Assembly (NCBI GenBank): GCA_963693085.1
Contig: OY856409.1
Location: 1,163,457,749 to 1,163,521,748 of the forward strand
Length of the DNA: 64,000 bases
Origin: Alisma plantago-aquatica
Taxonomy: Eukaryota > Streptophyta > Magnoliopsida > Alismatales > Alismataceae
Reading direction: 5' to 3'
A program made the position numbers and the translations under genes. Under the pieces are notes generated by a model that did not search any database, was not told the origin of the DNA, and saw only the letters and a list, made by a program, of their open reading frames with translations. How positions within the stretch are numbered: position 1 is the stretch's first letter; each line of letters opens with the position of its first letter. Shown piece by piece: positions 22,019-34,744 of the stretch.

Positions 22019-25000
22019 ATTTTATATGTCCATCATATCTTGATATGATCTTATCTAGCATGTACCTAAAATGTTGTGAGACTAAAATGTAGATCAGTAT
22101 AACAAGTTATGTGTACCTGGGGTGCATGCAAAACTATGCAAGTATACTAACATCATATATTTCATCAATTATTTGCAATTAAGAACTAGCCTTTTATTTA
22201 CATAATATTTCTTTTTGTGATACTTATAGTGGCATTATAGTCAAATAGAATGTAAATAAACATCCAACATTTCAATTGATCAATCCTTGAGAAACACTCG
22301 ACAAACACCGAAAAACTAACATGGGTGGTCACAAGACTAACCACATACCTTTATGGCAAGACATGCATATTATACAATTATACTCTAAGTAGATTCAATC
22401 AATCCAATCAACAGATCCAAGAAAATCAAGCAATCAACTTTATTCTACATGTATGTAAATCCTAAGTGTCACCATCACATTATTTACTTTAAACCTTGCT
22501 CGGCCCAAATATAGTGTTTAGATTTCCTTGGTATCGAGTTATCATTAGGATCATGTTAGAAACTCTGATTCCCATGTTCATTGATTTAATTACTCTTATT
22601 TATGTTAAGTGTAGACATGATTATCAAATATACCATATTATTGCATCATGAACACCTAGCTCAGATTAATTTCATTAATAACATGGAAAAGTAGTATCCT
22701 TAAACCCTACTTGTTCATATACATGATTATTCTCATTAGAAACCGTAAGTATTATCAACATGCTTATGATTATCTTGGATCATCTCTATCTTCAACATTA
22801 TCATATTATAACGTGATTTGAGTGCATTAATTTAGTTAACAAGGTAATACACCAATCAAGGGTTTTATACTTGAAACACCACCTTAACATAAATTACTAC
22901 TTTTCCACTTTAGAAACCTTGATTAACATATCATAATTAGCATTATCATCTTGATTATCATTATATTCTATAAGATCTGATAATAGCATAAAAGAAAGTC
23001 TTTTAATGTTTTCAACATTATAATACCCAAATCTATGGTTTTATATACTAATCACACTCTAACATGTATTAAAGGCAACGAAATTAGAAGCATAATTAGA
23101 TTCTCAAAATATTTTATTTGGATTCTTCTCATTTTTCATATCAAAATGATATATAAGTTTGCTTATTTAGGATAGCCCTATCATTTTCTATGATTAAAAT
23201 ACATTCAATGTTTGTAACTTAAAAGGGTGCCACATTCAAGATATCATGGTATGTGATGTTGACAGTCGCATGCCGTGTTGATAAGCACCCAATGGTTCAC
23301 ACCTATTTTAGGGATTAAACTGGGCTGGTCGATGACTGACCCCACTCCTAGTCTCCCTTTCCCTCTATCCGCATAACATGTCCGCACAATCAAGATGCAT
23401 ATGTTGATACATCTCTCAACACTGTGTAGGTCTCCTTCTCTGTACAGACCTAGTCTCAACACTGTAATGATCTTTGGCACTATTGTTTCTCTGTAGCTAA
23501 GCTGCCAACCTCAAGGTTCCCTTCTCACTACCCTGCTTCTAGCACGAATTCCATCTCCAACTCCGTAGCCCCCCCATTCTCCGTTACCTTCTTGGTAAAG
23601 TTGACCACAAGATCTTTTATGTTGTGGTCTCATCTCTGGCCAACGCACCCTAAGGCTATAGTACAAGGGGTGCCCCTCTACAAGATGTACTGTATTGACA
23701 GTCGCAAAATTTGGACTTTAAGAAGTTGGACAAACACTATCGTTTATAGGTTTCTTAGGTATCATTGTCCCTTTATCTTGGTGTCTAGGGTGGTTGTTAG
23801 ATAGTGGTTGGAGCATTTCTTCCACTCTGATATGTGGTCATGATTGTAGGAAGGACAAGAGATATCATTTTAGAGGGGGGCACCATGGAGAGGAAGAAGT
23901 GTAGTGTCATGAACACACTAATGAGGCACATGCATTTTTCTAAGTTTTCTCTTGGAGCAAATTGTATACATGGGGAGGAAGACACTAAAGAAGGAGGGTA
24001 GAAGGTCTATGATGAGATATACATATCCTACTCCCATATGTATATATATCTACACAAAAACCTAATGGTGGTCCTTCCTCTTTGGGCCTATTTCATTCTC
24101 CACTTTAATTGATTTCCAATTCTAATGCATCCTTACCATATACATGATTACATGGTTTAGCTAAAGTATTTCCTTGCTTTTTTACATTCACCCCACTCTT
24201 CTCTCATGATTATTGCAATCCATTGGTGGAAAAGTATGTATAATTGTAAAAGGAACATATTCAATACATCCCAATATGGAGACACATATGTCCACAAATT
24301 ATTACCAACTTTTACACTAAACATCCATGAAGTAAGGAATAATCCTATATGTTACATATTAGATAACTTGATTCTAGACTAATTTCTTTGTCTCCTCCTA
24401 AATCAATCATTACTTTTTAGGAAACTCACTAATAACTTTTCCCAAGTCATATTAATTGGGATTGAATGGGATATCTTTTCCATACAAAGATTTCTCCTTT
24501 TAAATCATTAATTAAAACATTACCATTATTCCATGGTATATCATTTTTCTCCCAATATCTAGAATTCTCTTCTTTTCATTATCATATTCAAGTATACAAT
24601 GGTTAAATGAAAATAATTTTATTTGGTGCCTTAACAATATGTTGTCAATAATGGATAGATAATTACTCTTTTAATTGTCTAGAACACCACTCTTTTTTTT
24701 CTTTTGGTAATGTACATATATTCTTATATTTCTATTATTCAATTTTATCATAATTGAGAATATTACACCAGATGTTAAGACAAAAAGACATTGGACACAA
24801 ACTAGGAGATAGGTTTTATATGAGTGAAAAAGTCAAGTTGTTTGTTAAGAATATGTAATTCCCTTTCCATAGGAAGAATACTATTTTGCTAGATGTTTTG
24901 TTTTATCAGGGAAAGATATTATGATGAAAACACACTATTGATAGATTATGACTGACTATATCAATGAACTTAAATTATGCTATTGTTTTGTGTTGTTCAC

Positions 25001-26794
25001 ATACTGAGGAGATATTGTGTGAAATTACACACATAATCATTTTATTTCATTTAGTATTTGCAAAGAAAAATCTCCTATTAAGTAGTGTTACTATAAAACA
25101 TTGGGTAACATGCATTAAAACATACATCATTAGATGTACCTTAATTGATATAACACTCCATCCTCCCCAGTGTTTTGAGAAGATTATTATTTGCATGGAT
25201 CTTGGATGAAATTGTCTATGCTAAATGGAAAACACCACAATAAATATCTCTATTTTCTCCTATGATGGAGTGATACCACTAAGGTGAGTAAATGGAACAC
25301 TTGTTCGACTCAAGATTGTGAGGGAAGAAATAGTATAGTTTTGTGTCCTTGGAAAAGGGAGTCACATTTAAATCCTACTCACATCGAATATACTATATGG
25401 AATGTCTTTCAATAGTGTGAAACAAAGATGGTCTAAAGACATGAGAGGACTACACATTTTTTTGGTAAGTTAATTCTATACAAATTATTAATAAAAATGA
25501 TTGTGATAATTTGCAACACACTTTGTGCCCAATAAAAAAACACTGGCATTTTTTCATGCATAAGATAAGAGTTTTCCATGCACAAAAATGAGAAAACATA
25601 AAACATACAAGCTAGTAAAATGTGTGGAAAAATTGAGTGTTGAAATTTATTCACTCCCTACAACGAATGATATCCACGCTTATCTATGTAAAAAAATCAT
25701 TCTCCTTTTCATTAATATTTCATGGTCAAATTAATTTACCATGAAAAGCATCGAAAAACACCATCAATGTGTCATAAAGGCAAAAATGTATTAAGTAGAA
25801 AATTATATACAATGAAAAGTGCACATTTCCATACAAGATTAGTAGAGAACATTTTTCACACACATTCATGACATTTTTTACAAACAAGTGGGTGATCTAT
25901 TCATCCGGTCCCTAGGTAAAAGATAATATTCTATAAAATATAGAATAGTGTACATGCTTTTAAAACCAATACCTCCCTCATTATTGTAAAGGTCATACAT
26001 AGAAAACATAGTGTACAACTTTTTGCAAAGACATCATAACAATGCTTTCCACATAAAATTGAGAGAAAAAAGTTGGATCCATAAGGCGTGTGCTAGTTGA
26101 CAGTTTCATAAATCAATTAATATATTCCAAGAATCAACTCCTTAATGTGGCATGTTATCTCTTTGTATCCAACTGTTTGACACTTTTTGTTTCCTCCAAT
26201 TTGACATTTTCCTTATACAATAACGTCATGTCATTATCATGTACATGTTTTCTAATAAAATACAAAAAACAACTTTACTTAACATTGTTGATCGAGGTTG
26301 ACTCCCAAACCACCATCAAACCTTTCTGCATCTAAACTAAAACAACATTTAGAGGTTCATCATCATGTGGACAACTTGATGCCATCAATGGAAGATAATT
26401 AGAGACGTATTTTTTTTCTACTATAATATCTTCTTTATAATCATATACTCCTTATTAAATCACAACAATGTATAGAATAGTACAACTGGAAGAAATAGAC
26501 AATAAATCCCCACTGAGTTAGCTACTACAAAAATAATGATATACCATTGATTGGAAATGTGTACTACTTTTTTATAGAGTAAAATTTAGTATGTAAATTA
26601 CTCTATCAAAAGTAAGAGGAGCATTATGATCTTTTAGTTTATATGCAAGATCGTTGGGGCACTAATGCAACATTTTTCCTTTTAATATGCATTTCTGGAG
26701 TGCTTCAGCCTTGTCACCATCCAACAAGAAAGTGAACATAAAAGACTAGTTGTATAATACATATGTAAAAGTTGTGTTCATATACATGGTAAGT

Positions 26795-26797
26795 ACA
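26795..26797 (+). repeat. Target site duplication (ACA), left, of the CACTA element
   Basis: ACA here and ACA at 45203-45205 flank the element. CACTA transposons make 3-bp duplications. The matching place in copy 1 (about 9777-9782) is uninterrupted. Confidence 0.85.
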
Positions 26798-27130
26798 CAC
26801 TACAACAAACATTCACATCAGCGGCCTTTTAGAAATGCCACTGAAAAAACCCAGTAAATAGGTTTAGCGACATTTGTTGACATTTAAAAAAATGCCTCTA
26901 GCGCCAATGTCACTAGGAAGATAGTGGCTTAAGTTGTAAAAGCCACTAAATGTTTGTCTTTAGTGGCTTCCAATAAATGTCACAGCAAGGCCACTAAACC
27001 ATCATTTGGCATTTATAGAAAAGCCACTATCCATCATTTGGCTTTTATACAAATGCCACTGTTTTGTAGAATGTTGTTGTATAAAACGGATTTGATTGAA
27101 TGTAGTGGCTTATGAAAAAAGCCACTAATG
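26798..27130 (+). repeat. CACTA left terminal and subterminal repeat region
   Basis: After the terminal CACTACAAC, short units AAATGCCACT, AGTGGCTT and AAGCCACTA recur about ten times on both strands up to 27130. These are the kind of sites bound by the element's own DNA-binding protein (TNPA in maize Spm). Confidence 0.85.
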
Positions 27131-27527
27131 ACATACTAGTTCTGCATTACTAATTTTTTATGGATCTTAGTCAGTCAATTTGTAGTTCATGATCAAGTTT
27201 TCTAATTGAATGCCAATTGAAGCCGAACACATTCCAGAAGTATTGAACTTTTTTTATTTATAATCAAATGACAATTACATGGGGATGACATTTTACCTTG
27301 CCCCTTGTATTGAATACAACAACATCACATATGACTATATATGGTACATATTGTAGACATGAACACTAACTGGATAACAACTCATTTTGCACTTGGAAAC
27401 CCCCCAAAGGAATACCGACTCATTTTCTTACAAAAACATACAGCTCCATTCTAGCATTCCAAGTAGTTGTGAGCTTCTACAGGAGTAGACCAGCTACACT
27501 GCAATGAAGGTTCATCCTTCTTCTCAG
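27131..27527. other. Spacer between CACTA subterminal repeats and captured P0 exon
   Basis: No gene. On the minus strand this lies just downstream of the P0 stop codon and may include P0 3' untranslated sequence brought in with the capture. I cannot confirm that from the sequence alone. Confidence 0.4.
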
Positions 27528-27849
27528 CTACAGTGATAGCATTACGGACATATGGTCATCAGATTCCTCACTAGGTTCTTCCTTCTTCTCTTCCACCTTG
27601 GCAGCAGGTGCAGTTGCATAGCCTGAAGCAGCAATAGGGGTAGCAGCAACTGCAAACTTGCTAGGATCCTGCAATGAAGTTAGAAAAATGTGGAGCACTT
27701 GCATGCAAATGTAAGACAAAAACACTTACAACACTAGCATGCTATTAAGATAGTATCATGGAAGATAGAACCATTGCCAAATTTATCAATGAGGTCATAT
27801 TCAGTAAGGTGAAGGACCTCAAGGCTGAATACAGATCCACTGTCATAAA

Positions 27850-27854
27850 CTGAC
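27850..27854 (+). repeat. Target site duplication, left, of the nested Copia
   Basis: CTGAC here pairs with CTGAT at 36988-36992 (4 of 5 bases). The P0 reading frame across the site confirms that CTGAT is the original sequence. Confidence 0.75.
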
Positions 27855-29039
27855 TGTTGGTATGTATGCCCTGAGAGCCAATCATGGGATGATTGGTGGG
27901 ATACATTAAGATTGATTTGATAAACATCAAAGTCAAGCTTCCAATTCTTTCTGGTTCAGTCATATGAGATAGTGATAGAACAAATTGAATGCCTAGAGAA
28001 TGACAATACTCAATGACGTATGCCTTCAGGTTGAGAACCTAAATGATGAGATCATACAGATGCTAAGAGTTTGTACATTCTTGTTATGTCCCTAGTCGGA
28101 TGTCATTGTGGAATGTAGATAGACAACAATGACACACAAGACTAGATTGTGGTGTTGGTTGATGACAGAATCTCATTAGTCATGATATAGAGATATCAAA
28201 CCAAACACATAGGTACCTGTTAGAGAACAAGTGTACCAGACAGACCCACCGTGAGTTTGACACATGGAACCATGACATGGTAGTCACATTCAGTACTAAC
28301 AGTGATGGTGGGGAGTGTGATTCTTTGACCTGAAATCACTACACTCAACACATGTCGTTGGGCACACTTTGACATCATCAAACACAGTCTTGAAACATGG
28401 GTTGTTATAAAGGTGATGATTGGGTGGCTTTGACAGATGGGGCTTTTGAGGGGTGAGTGATAGATATGGGATTTGTCCCTCCTGAGGGAGTTTGATATAT
28501 AAGGCCACTTGATGAGTAGGATTGAAATAGGCGTGTGCACGCATGTGTGAATCAGTATGTGATATTGATGTCATACATATCTCTTCCAATCTACTCTGAG
28601 ATCAAGAAAGTGAATGAACGTTGATAGGATGATTGTTCCATGCCTCGAGTTCATTCAGGATATCAGTGACAAAGGAATTATACATTCACTGTAACACCAT
28701 TCACAGATTGTAGGATTGAAAGTCGTTTTCCAACTTTCTACTTTCACTTGGGTAGCAGTGATGTGTGACTAGGCACCACTCTTTGCTTGTGAAGTCATAA
28801 GTGTTATGGACTTTCACCGCCAATGTGAAATTGACCTGCAGGGTTACACACAAAGGATTTAACCTGGAAGAGGAGTTTTGTCCACAAGCAATGTTTAGAT
28901 TTATTACTAAAGGAGTTTAGTAGTTCAATTAAACACCCAATTGATTGATAGCTCAAAATCATAGTGTTCAAGGTGTTGGACAGATTGATTAGAGTATCAA
29001 ATTGATTGAAACCGCAATTGACTGATTCTGCACAATCTT

Positions 29040-29420
29040 CACTCCCAACCGATCGGCTCATGAGATGAATCGATCGGCTTAGCTTGGTGAACCGGTCGAC
29101 TCAAGTTGTGAGTCGATCGGCTCATGGATAGGGTGAACGATTGCTTCAAGTGTTGAAACGATCGGTTCAACTGGTGCAACCGAGCAAGTTGGGAAAGTAG
29201 GATTGGTGAGAATTTTCCTTGCATTTCACTTGCCCAATTTGATTGGAACAAGGATTGGTATTCGATGCCAATTAGAAACAAAAGAAGGAAAGTCAATCGG
29301 GAACTGGTCAGGACCACGAACCGACCGTTTCATGGGTCCCAACCGATCAGTTGAGTGTCAACCGACCGGCTCAGATCCCCAACCGACTGTTTCATAAATG
29401 AAACGATCGGTTCAGGTTGT
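29040..29420 (+). repeat. Array of CGATCG-centred palindromic repeats in U3
   Basis: About ten copies of a motif close to ACCGATCGGTTCA / TCGATCGGCTCA occur upstream of the TATA box, some decayed to ACCGACCG or ACCGATCAG. The core CGATCG is self-complementary. The block is in the 3' LTR at about 35936-36330 with one extra unit. It could be a set of binding sites for a regulator, but that is inference. Confidence 0.8.
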
Positions 29421-29515
29421 GAGTTGGTTGTTTTTTGTGGAAAATGTCGAACCCTTCTACTCCTACTTTTAGTCCTGCATTTCCCGTGATGGAGAACCAT
29501 GTCCCATGACCCTAC

Positions 29516-29523
29516 TATATATA
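29516..29523 (+). promoter_or_regulatory. TATA box of the 5' LTR
   Basis: TATATATA in a GC-richer context, about 100 bp after the palindrome array. The equivalent in the 3' LTR is at 36426-36435. Transcription would start about 30 bp downstream. Confidence 0.65.
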
Positions 29524-30075
29524 GGGGTATTGGGGGCTTCTCAAAGTACAACTCAGTGCAAACCAGTTGCTCTGCAAAGTTTTCATTCTCTGGTTTTGGT
29601 AACCGAGAGAGCCCGAGCAAGTGCTACCCGCAAAGGGAGGCGTAGTAAGGGAAAGACAACTGCAGTTGCAACTTGAGGTAGGAGAGTGTGTTGGTGACTA
29701 GTACGTCAACAGGAGTCTGCGACTCCTTCCAATTCCTTGTGGGACAAGGAGTGTGGAGTTCTAGGTGGTCCGTGTGGACTACTTCAGAGGCGGGAGGTTT
29801 CTGCCGCTCAGGAGGACAACTATCATCCGACAGTCCGGTGAGACCAGGAGTCGTCAGTCTCGATGTGACCAGGAGCTGCACAGACACTGTCCAAGATCAG
29901 AGGTGAAGACCACGCAAGCCGCGAGGTATTGTCGCCGAGCAAGCCTCGGGGTAAGGTATGATTCCACAAACCATCCTTTCCTATTGTATAGACGTTGACG
30001 CGTTTCCTTGTTCTGGGTTTTGGGGAGAAAATTTTTGTTTCCACTGCCTTCTCTGCCTCCCGTAAAACCCAACAG

Positions 30076-30088
30076 TGGTATCAGAGCC
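30076..30088 (+). other. Primer binding site (initiator tRNA-Met)
   Basis: TGGTATCAGAGCC starts one base after the 5' LTR end. It is complementary to the 3' end of plant initiator tRNA-Met, the usual Copia primer. Confidence 0.93.
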
Positions 30089-31504
30089 ATGTCAACTGCT
30101 CTATGTTTTAGGAATATCGATTTGATCGATTTTTGTTTGTCGCCTTTATTTATTGCATACGATGCGAATAAAATTGGCTTGATGCATGTCCAATCCTAAA
30201 TCCACAAATCCCAATTACATATATGATATGTATTATTAATGCACTCGATACACGTCGCCCTTAAATGAGTTTTGTGGTGGCTGGTTATGGCCAATAAACC
30301 CTATCTGTGTATGGTTGTATGTGGTTGCTTGCATCTCGGTCTGCGCACTAATCTTCCTTCTCCTATTCCTGATGTAACTCGAAATAATTCGAGACTTCTT
30401 TCCTACCTTTTCTCCCCTAGAATGTAACTCAAGGTTTCTCTTTTTACAATGTAAAATAGGATAGATTTTATTTCATGTTATGTCAAAGAACGGAGGACAT
30501 TGAGACGACAGCTGAAACGATCGGTTCAAGGCGTGAACCGATCGGTTGACATTCCATACGATCGGTTCAAGGAGTGAGCCGATCGGTTGATGACTGGTTC
30601 GAGGAGTGAGACGAGCGGGTGGCGGCCATGATGAGATGCACGATGACTAGGCGAACCGATCGGTTGGAGGAGCCAACTGATCGGCTGGTGGCACCCAGAC
30701 GACCGGGCCAGAACGAGCAAGTCATTCATGGGATGAGTTGATCTACTCGGAAGGCAAAGAACATAGTTCATCTTGTACATGTTGCATGTGATGTAGACCT
30801 AGATGACTGTGATTCCTCTTAGCTCGAGGAATCACATTAGGATGGCCATAATCATCACTTTTATCATTTTGCATGTTTTCTGTGGAATATAGCATGTATA
30901 TGATACATACTATGTATTGTGGTGATTGAATATGTATATGTATATAAAACCAAATCCCTCATTAAATATTAAGTTTTAGATGCCTTCCAAATGCGACACA
31001 CGTAAAAAGCTTGATCGATCAAGTGTGGGCACGCCCAAGCGTGGTGCACCGTCTATCTCGTGGAAGCATGAAGGATGAATGTGTGGGTCTGCCCAAGCAG
31101 GGTGCATATTCATCATGTTGGCTTTGGGTCGGACTTAACAAGGTGACCTATATAGGATCTAGCACCTTGAGGCATGGAGATGATCATGGCAAGGAGTTGC
31201 ATATGACATCTTATCAAGAGTTGCATATGATGTAATTGGCAAGAGTTGCCTACCTGAGAGATCTATGTTGTGGGTGACAGCCCAAGCTGGTCCATGACTT
31301 AGAGGATTTCAGGATCTTGCCCACTAGAAGATTGTACGCTGCAATCTTCCGAATTGATGGTGAGGGCTATCAATTTGAAGTAAAATAGTGGGAGCGATAA
31401 TTAATTAAAGGCCTAATTATATCGTCAATTTTTTTCAAATCAATCAAATAAGTCAAAAATGAGTTTTTGGACTAACATTGCATATTTTCCTTTTTGTAGT
31501 ACAA
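30089..31504 (+). other. Copia leader region, with a second palindrome array
   Basis: About 1.4 kb of untranslated leader. The stretch 30513-30710 carries at least five more copies of the (A)CCGATCGGTT motif seen in U3, so the motif is present both before and after the transcription start. The rest has no ORF of note. Confidence 0.7.
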
Positions 31505-32317
31505 ATGGCAACAAACAACAATCACTTTTCTTTGCGATCGGTCCTTGACAAGGACAAGCTAAATGGGACAAACTTCCACGACTGGTATCGGACATTTAGA
31601 ATTGTTCTCACTCAAGAGCGTAAGCTCTATGTCCCGGATACTCCAATTCCAGAGGAACCCACTCCTAATGCACCAAAGGCAGAAAGAGATGCTTACAAGA
31701 AGCATTTTGATGATGCCATTGATGCAAAGTGCTTGATGTTGTGTTCCATGAACCATGAGTTGCAGAGACAGCATGAGAACATGGGTGTAATCGAGATGAT
31801 TCAGCATCTCAGGAACATGTATGAAGATTAGGCATGGCAAGAGAGATACAATGTTTCTAGGGCGCTGTTCAAGTGCGTCATGACATAAGGAGATCCAGTT
31901 GGTCCTCACACACTCAAGATGATTGGGTATGTGGAGAACTTGCAGAGACTGGGATTTCCACTGAGTCAAGAGTTGGCTACTGACGTGATACTGCAATCGT
32001 TGCCAGAATCTTACAGTCAGTTTGTGATGAACTACAACATGAACAACTTTGATAGGCCACTGTCAGAGTTGTTGGGCATGTTGAGGACAGTCGAGATACA
32101 GATGAAGAAGGACAAGCCTAAGTCTGTGATGGTGATCACGAGCAAGAAAGGCAAGTCCAAGCGCAAGGGCAAAGCTAAGAAATATTCTAATGCTAGCCAG
32201 GAGCCCAAGTCGTCTTCAGCTCTCAAGGCCAAGGGAGGCGTGACCAAGAAAGGAAATTGCCACCATTGTCAAAAGCCAGGACATTGGAAAAGGAATTGTC
32301 CTCTCTATCTGGAATAA
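31505..32317 (+). pseudogene. Copia gag (capsid-like) with CCHC zinc knuckle, three in-frame stops
   Basis: Gag packages the element RNA into a virus-like particle. Starting at ATG 31505 (MATNNNHFSLRSVLDKDKL, then NGTNFHDWYR), the frame follows the plant Copia gag domain: LMLCSMNHELQ, MIQHLRNMYED, ATDVILQSLPESY. It ends with the zinc knuckle CHHCQKPGHWKRNC (C-X2-C-X4-H-X4-C) at about 32256-32300. In-frame stops are TAG 31829-31831, TAA near 31886, and TAA 32315-32317, the last where gag normally runs on into pol. Apart from these the frame is continuous, so it is much better preserved than the pol region. Confidence 0.9.
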
Positions 32318-34720
32318 CAAAAGAAGAAGGAGGCGACTGATGTCTCTACTGAAAGGTGTCATGAAAGTAAACTTGTAACACGTTTGAGGTATATGATACC
32401 AAGATGTAAAGTGTAAAGCACTCATAATTGGGGCAAGTGTTGCCGCCATAGATAGGAGTAATTTAGTTTATTTTCAGCCTATAAGGCATGTAATATAGTT
32501 ATGAACTGCTATTTCATATTTTCCAATAGATAGAAACACTTTATTTTGCATATTGTATGACAATGTTTGCAATCAATAAAGAGATGTTTCAATTTATAAA
32601 GATGTGATCTTTGTGGCAATGCCTTATTTATCTTGTGGTATTTGATACGCATAAGATAAAATGATACCTAAAAGTTATAGATAACTCAAACAAACAAATT
32701 AGCATCAATCATGAGAAATTCATTTGTAGTTTCCATGTGATGGATAAATCTAGACTCTTTTGGTTAGAGAACCAGTAAGAGACATGAATATCTTGGACAT
32801 GATTAATCAATCTTCACTAATGGTAGTGAGAGAATGATTATCCTATTAGGTATGATACATGTGATGTATTTACATACCTATTGGAACAAATGCTAATACT
32901 TCAAATTGTGTTTAGAGAAATACTAATATGAATATCTTGAAGTGTTCAAGATTATGATAGATGAAGTGTAAATTTGGTAAAGTGTTAATTCTTGATGAGA
33001 TCAATGAATGAAATACTTGGACCAAATGTTTGAGATCCTTTTGAGTGATTATGATAGTGTATCATAGTGAACTCATGATTAAGGCATGGTGATGTCTAAA
33101 TCAAGAAGGAATCATACTCTAAGGAGTTAGAGAATGATTACCAAATAACTGAATTCTTCTTAATAAAATAATACCCCACACTAATAAAACAAATTAAGAA
33201 TCACAAGGGTTGTGAGTTCTTATATCCTTGACAGATACACCTCAATTATCTATGTGATGAGTTGTTCATGTGATGAGTCAACTATCTAGATGAATATGAG
33301 GAACCGAATTTTGAGTTATGGTTTATGACCATTACATCCTAAATGACATCCATGTGAACCATAAGGTATGACCTTGATGGTAGCACCCATTGGATGAAAT
33401 CCATAAGTGTAAATGAATCTTAAAGGTTAAGATACATGGATAACTTTTGAGAAGGATGATGCTTGTTGATTGCAACTTAATGACTAAGACATTTGGCATA
33501 TGGATACTAAAACCACATTCCTATAAGGAATAAAATAAGGATGTGTACATGACACAACCTATAAGGTTTATGAATCCATGAATGCAAATGAAGTCTATAA
33601 GTTACAATGGACCAATCAATGTGGTTGATTGAGTACAAGCAACTCAGAATTGGATCTTTACTTTGATGATATAGTCAAAGGGTTTGACTGATATGTTAAA
33701 GATAAAGAAGGGATCTGTGATTTAGTGGGAGCGTATTCACATTCCACATATTGATGTGAAATGGAAATGTTCTAGAATGGAAATCCAAAAGTGGAAATTA
33801 TCTTTAAGGAAGATAGAGATGTTTCCTATGTGATAGGAATAGAGATCTATAGAGATAGTTCTCGAAAATCTCTTGACCTAAAAGGAGAGAGAGCATACAT
33901 TGGCAATCTATACTAAAGTGTTCAGTATGCACAGATTCAGTGGGAGAAAACTTATCCATGCTACATGGAGTTAGTATCCCAAGGCCAAGTGTCCAATTCT
34001 TATGAAGAATGGGAACACTAAGCATAGATATGGATCTATCATGTATGTAATCATCCCATTATCTTGCATGTATCGACATGGCAAGAACAAAATGCATTCA
34101 TCATCTTGTATGTAGGACATGGCAATATGATGTGCTCATCCTGATAACTCGTATGTGAGACATGACGAGTGGATGTCTGTCCGCTTCCAGTAAGGGTTAC
34201 TAGAAAACCATAAGAACTTGATAAGTACTTTAGAAGTACTAGTTCTATGGAGATAAGGAAGAGTTCTATGTAAAGAGTTACATTGATGCGAACTTCCGAA
34301 AGGACAGAAAATTAATCGCAAAATATACATAGGATTTATAAAACTGAAAGTTTGTTGATAATTGGAAGTGTTCCAATAAAACCATTTAAAAGGAAATGCC
34401 GAGTATCCATGTGTTAGAGAACAACAGTGGATACTATATGGATCTGGAAGTTCATGAGATGAACTTATAGATATTCCGCTCATTGATGACAAGTATGGAA
34501 TCCTTGATCATGCAATGTGGCTAAAGGTTAGCAAAGGAATACTACATCGCATATTATGGCAACTCCATCTCATACGTATGACGTACAATGAAGAGGTGAG
34601 AGACATGCAATTTATACTGACTTTGGCAAAGGTGTTGCCATTACTCACTATGTTCGCACAAGAGCACAGTAACATGTGGGACATGTTTGAAGATCACTAT
34701 GAATATGATTCAAGGGTGAT
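32318..34720 (+). pseudogene. Degenerate Copia pol
   Basis: Only traces remain. A VYMTQP-like stretch of reverse transcriptase is near 33545, SYVIGIEIYRDSSRKSLDL (the GIEIxRDRS motif after the catalytic core) is at about 33815-33870, and an RNase H start EEFYVKSYIDANFRKDRK is at about 34255-34310. Stops and frame changes occur throughout. Protease and integrase are not recognisable in 32318-33340. The order reverse transcriptase then RNase H at the 3' end, with no integrase after it, fits Copia and not Gypsy. Confidence 0.7.
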
Positions 34721-34728
34721 TGGCTCGT

Positions 34729-34744
34729 AGTGCAAGTGGGAGTC
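34729..34744 (+). other. Polypurine tract of the nested Copia
   Basis: GTGCAAGTGGGAGTC-like purine-rich tract directly before the 3' LTR. It matches the tract of the left element at 1281-1295. Confidence 0.8.

Larger units (their letters stand above)
27855..30074 (+). mobile_element. 5' LTR of the nested Copia
   Basis: 2220 bp, long for a Copia element. It starts TGTTGGTATG and ends AAAACCCAACA. A TATA box lies at 29516-29523, so U3 is about 1.7 kb and R-U5 about 0.5 kb. Open frames in it (for example minus 28296-28589 and plus 29688-29906) recur only because they are also in the other LTR and are not genes. Confidence 0.93.

Noticed and set aside
28220..28589. Frames of about 100 codons on the minus strand, repeated at 35110-35478
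   Set aside because: They are in the two LTRs of the same element. Repetition reflects the LTR pair, not a gene family.
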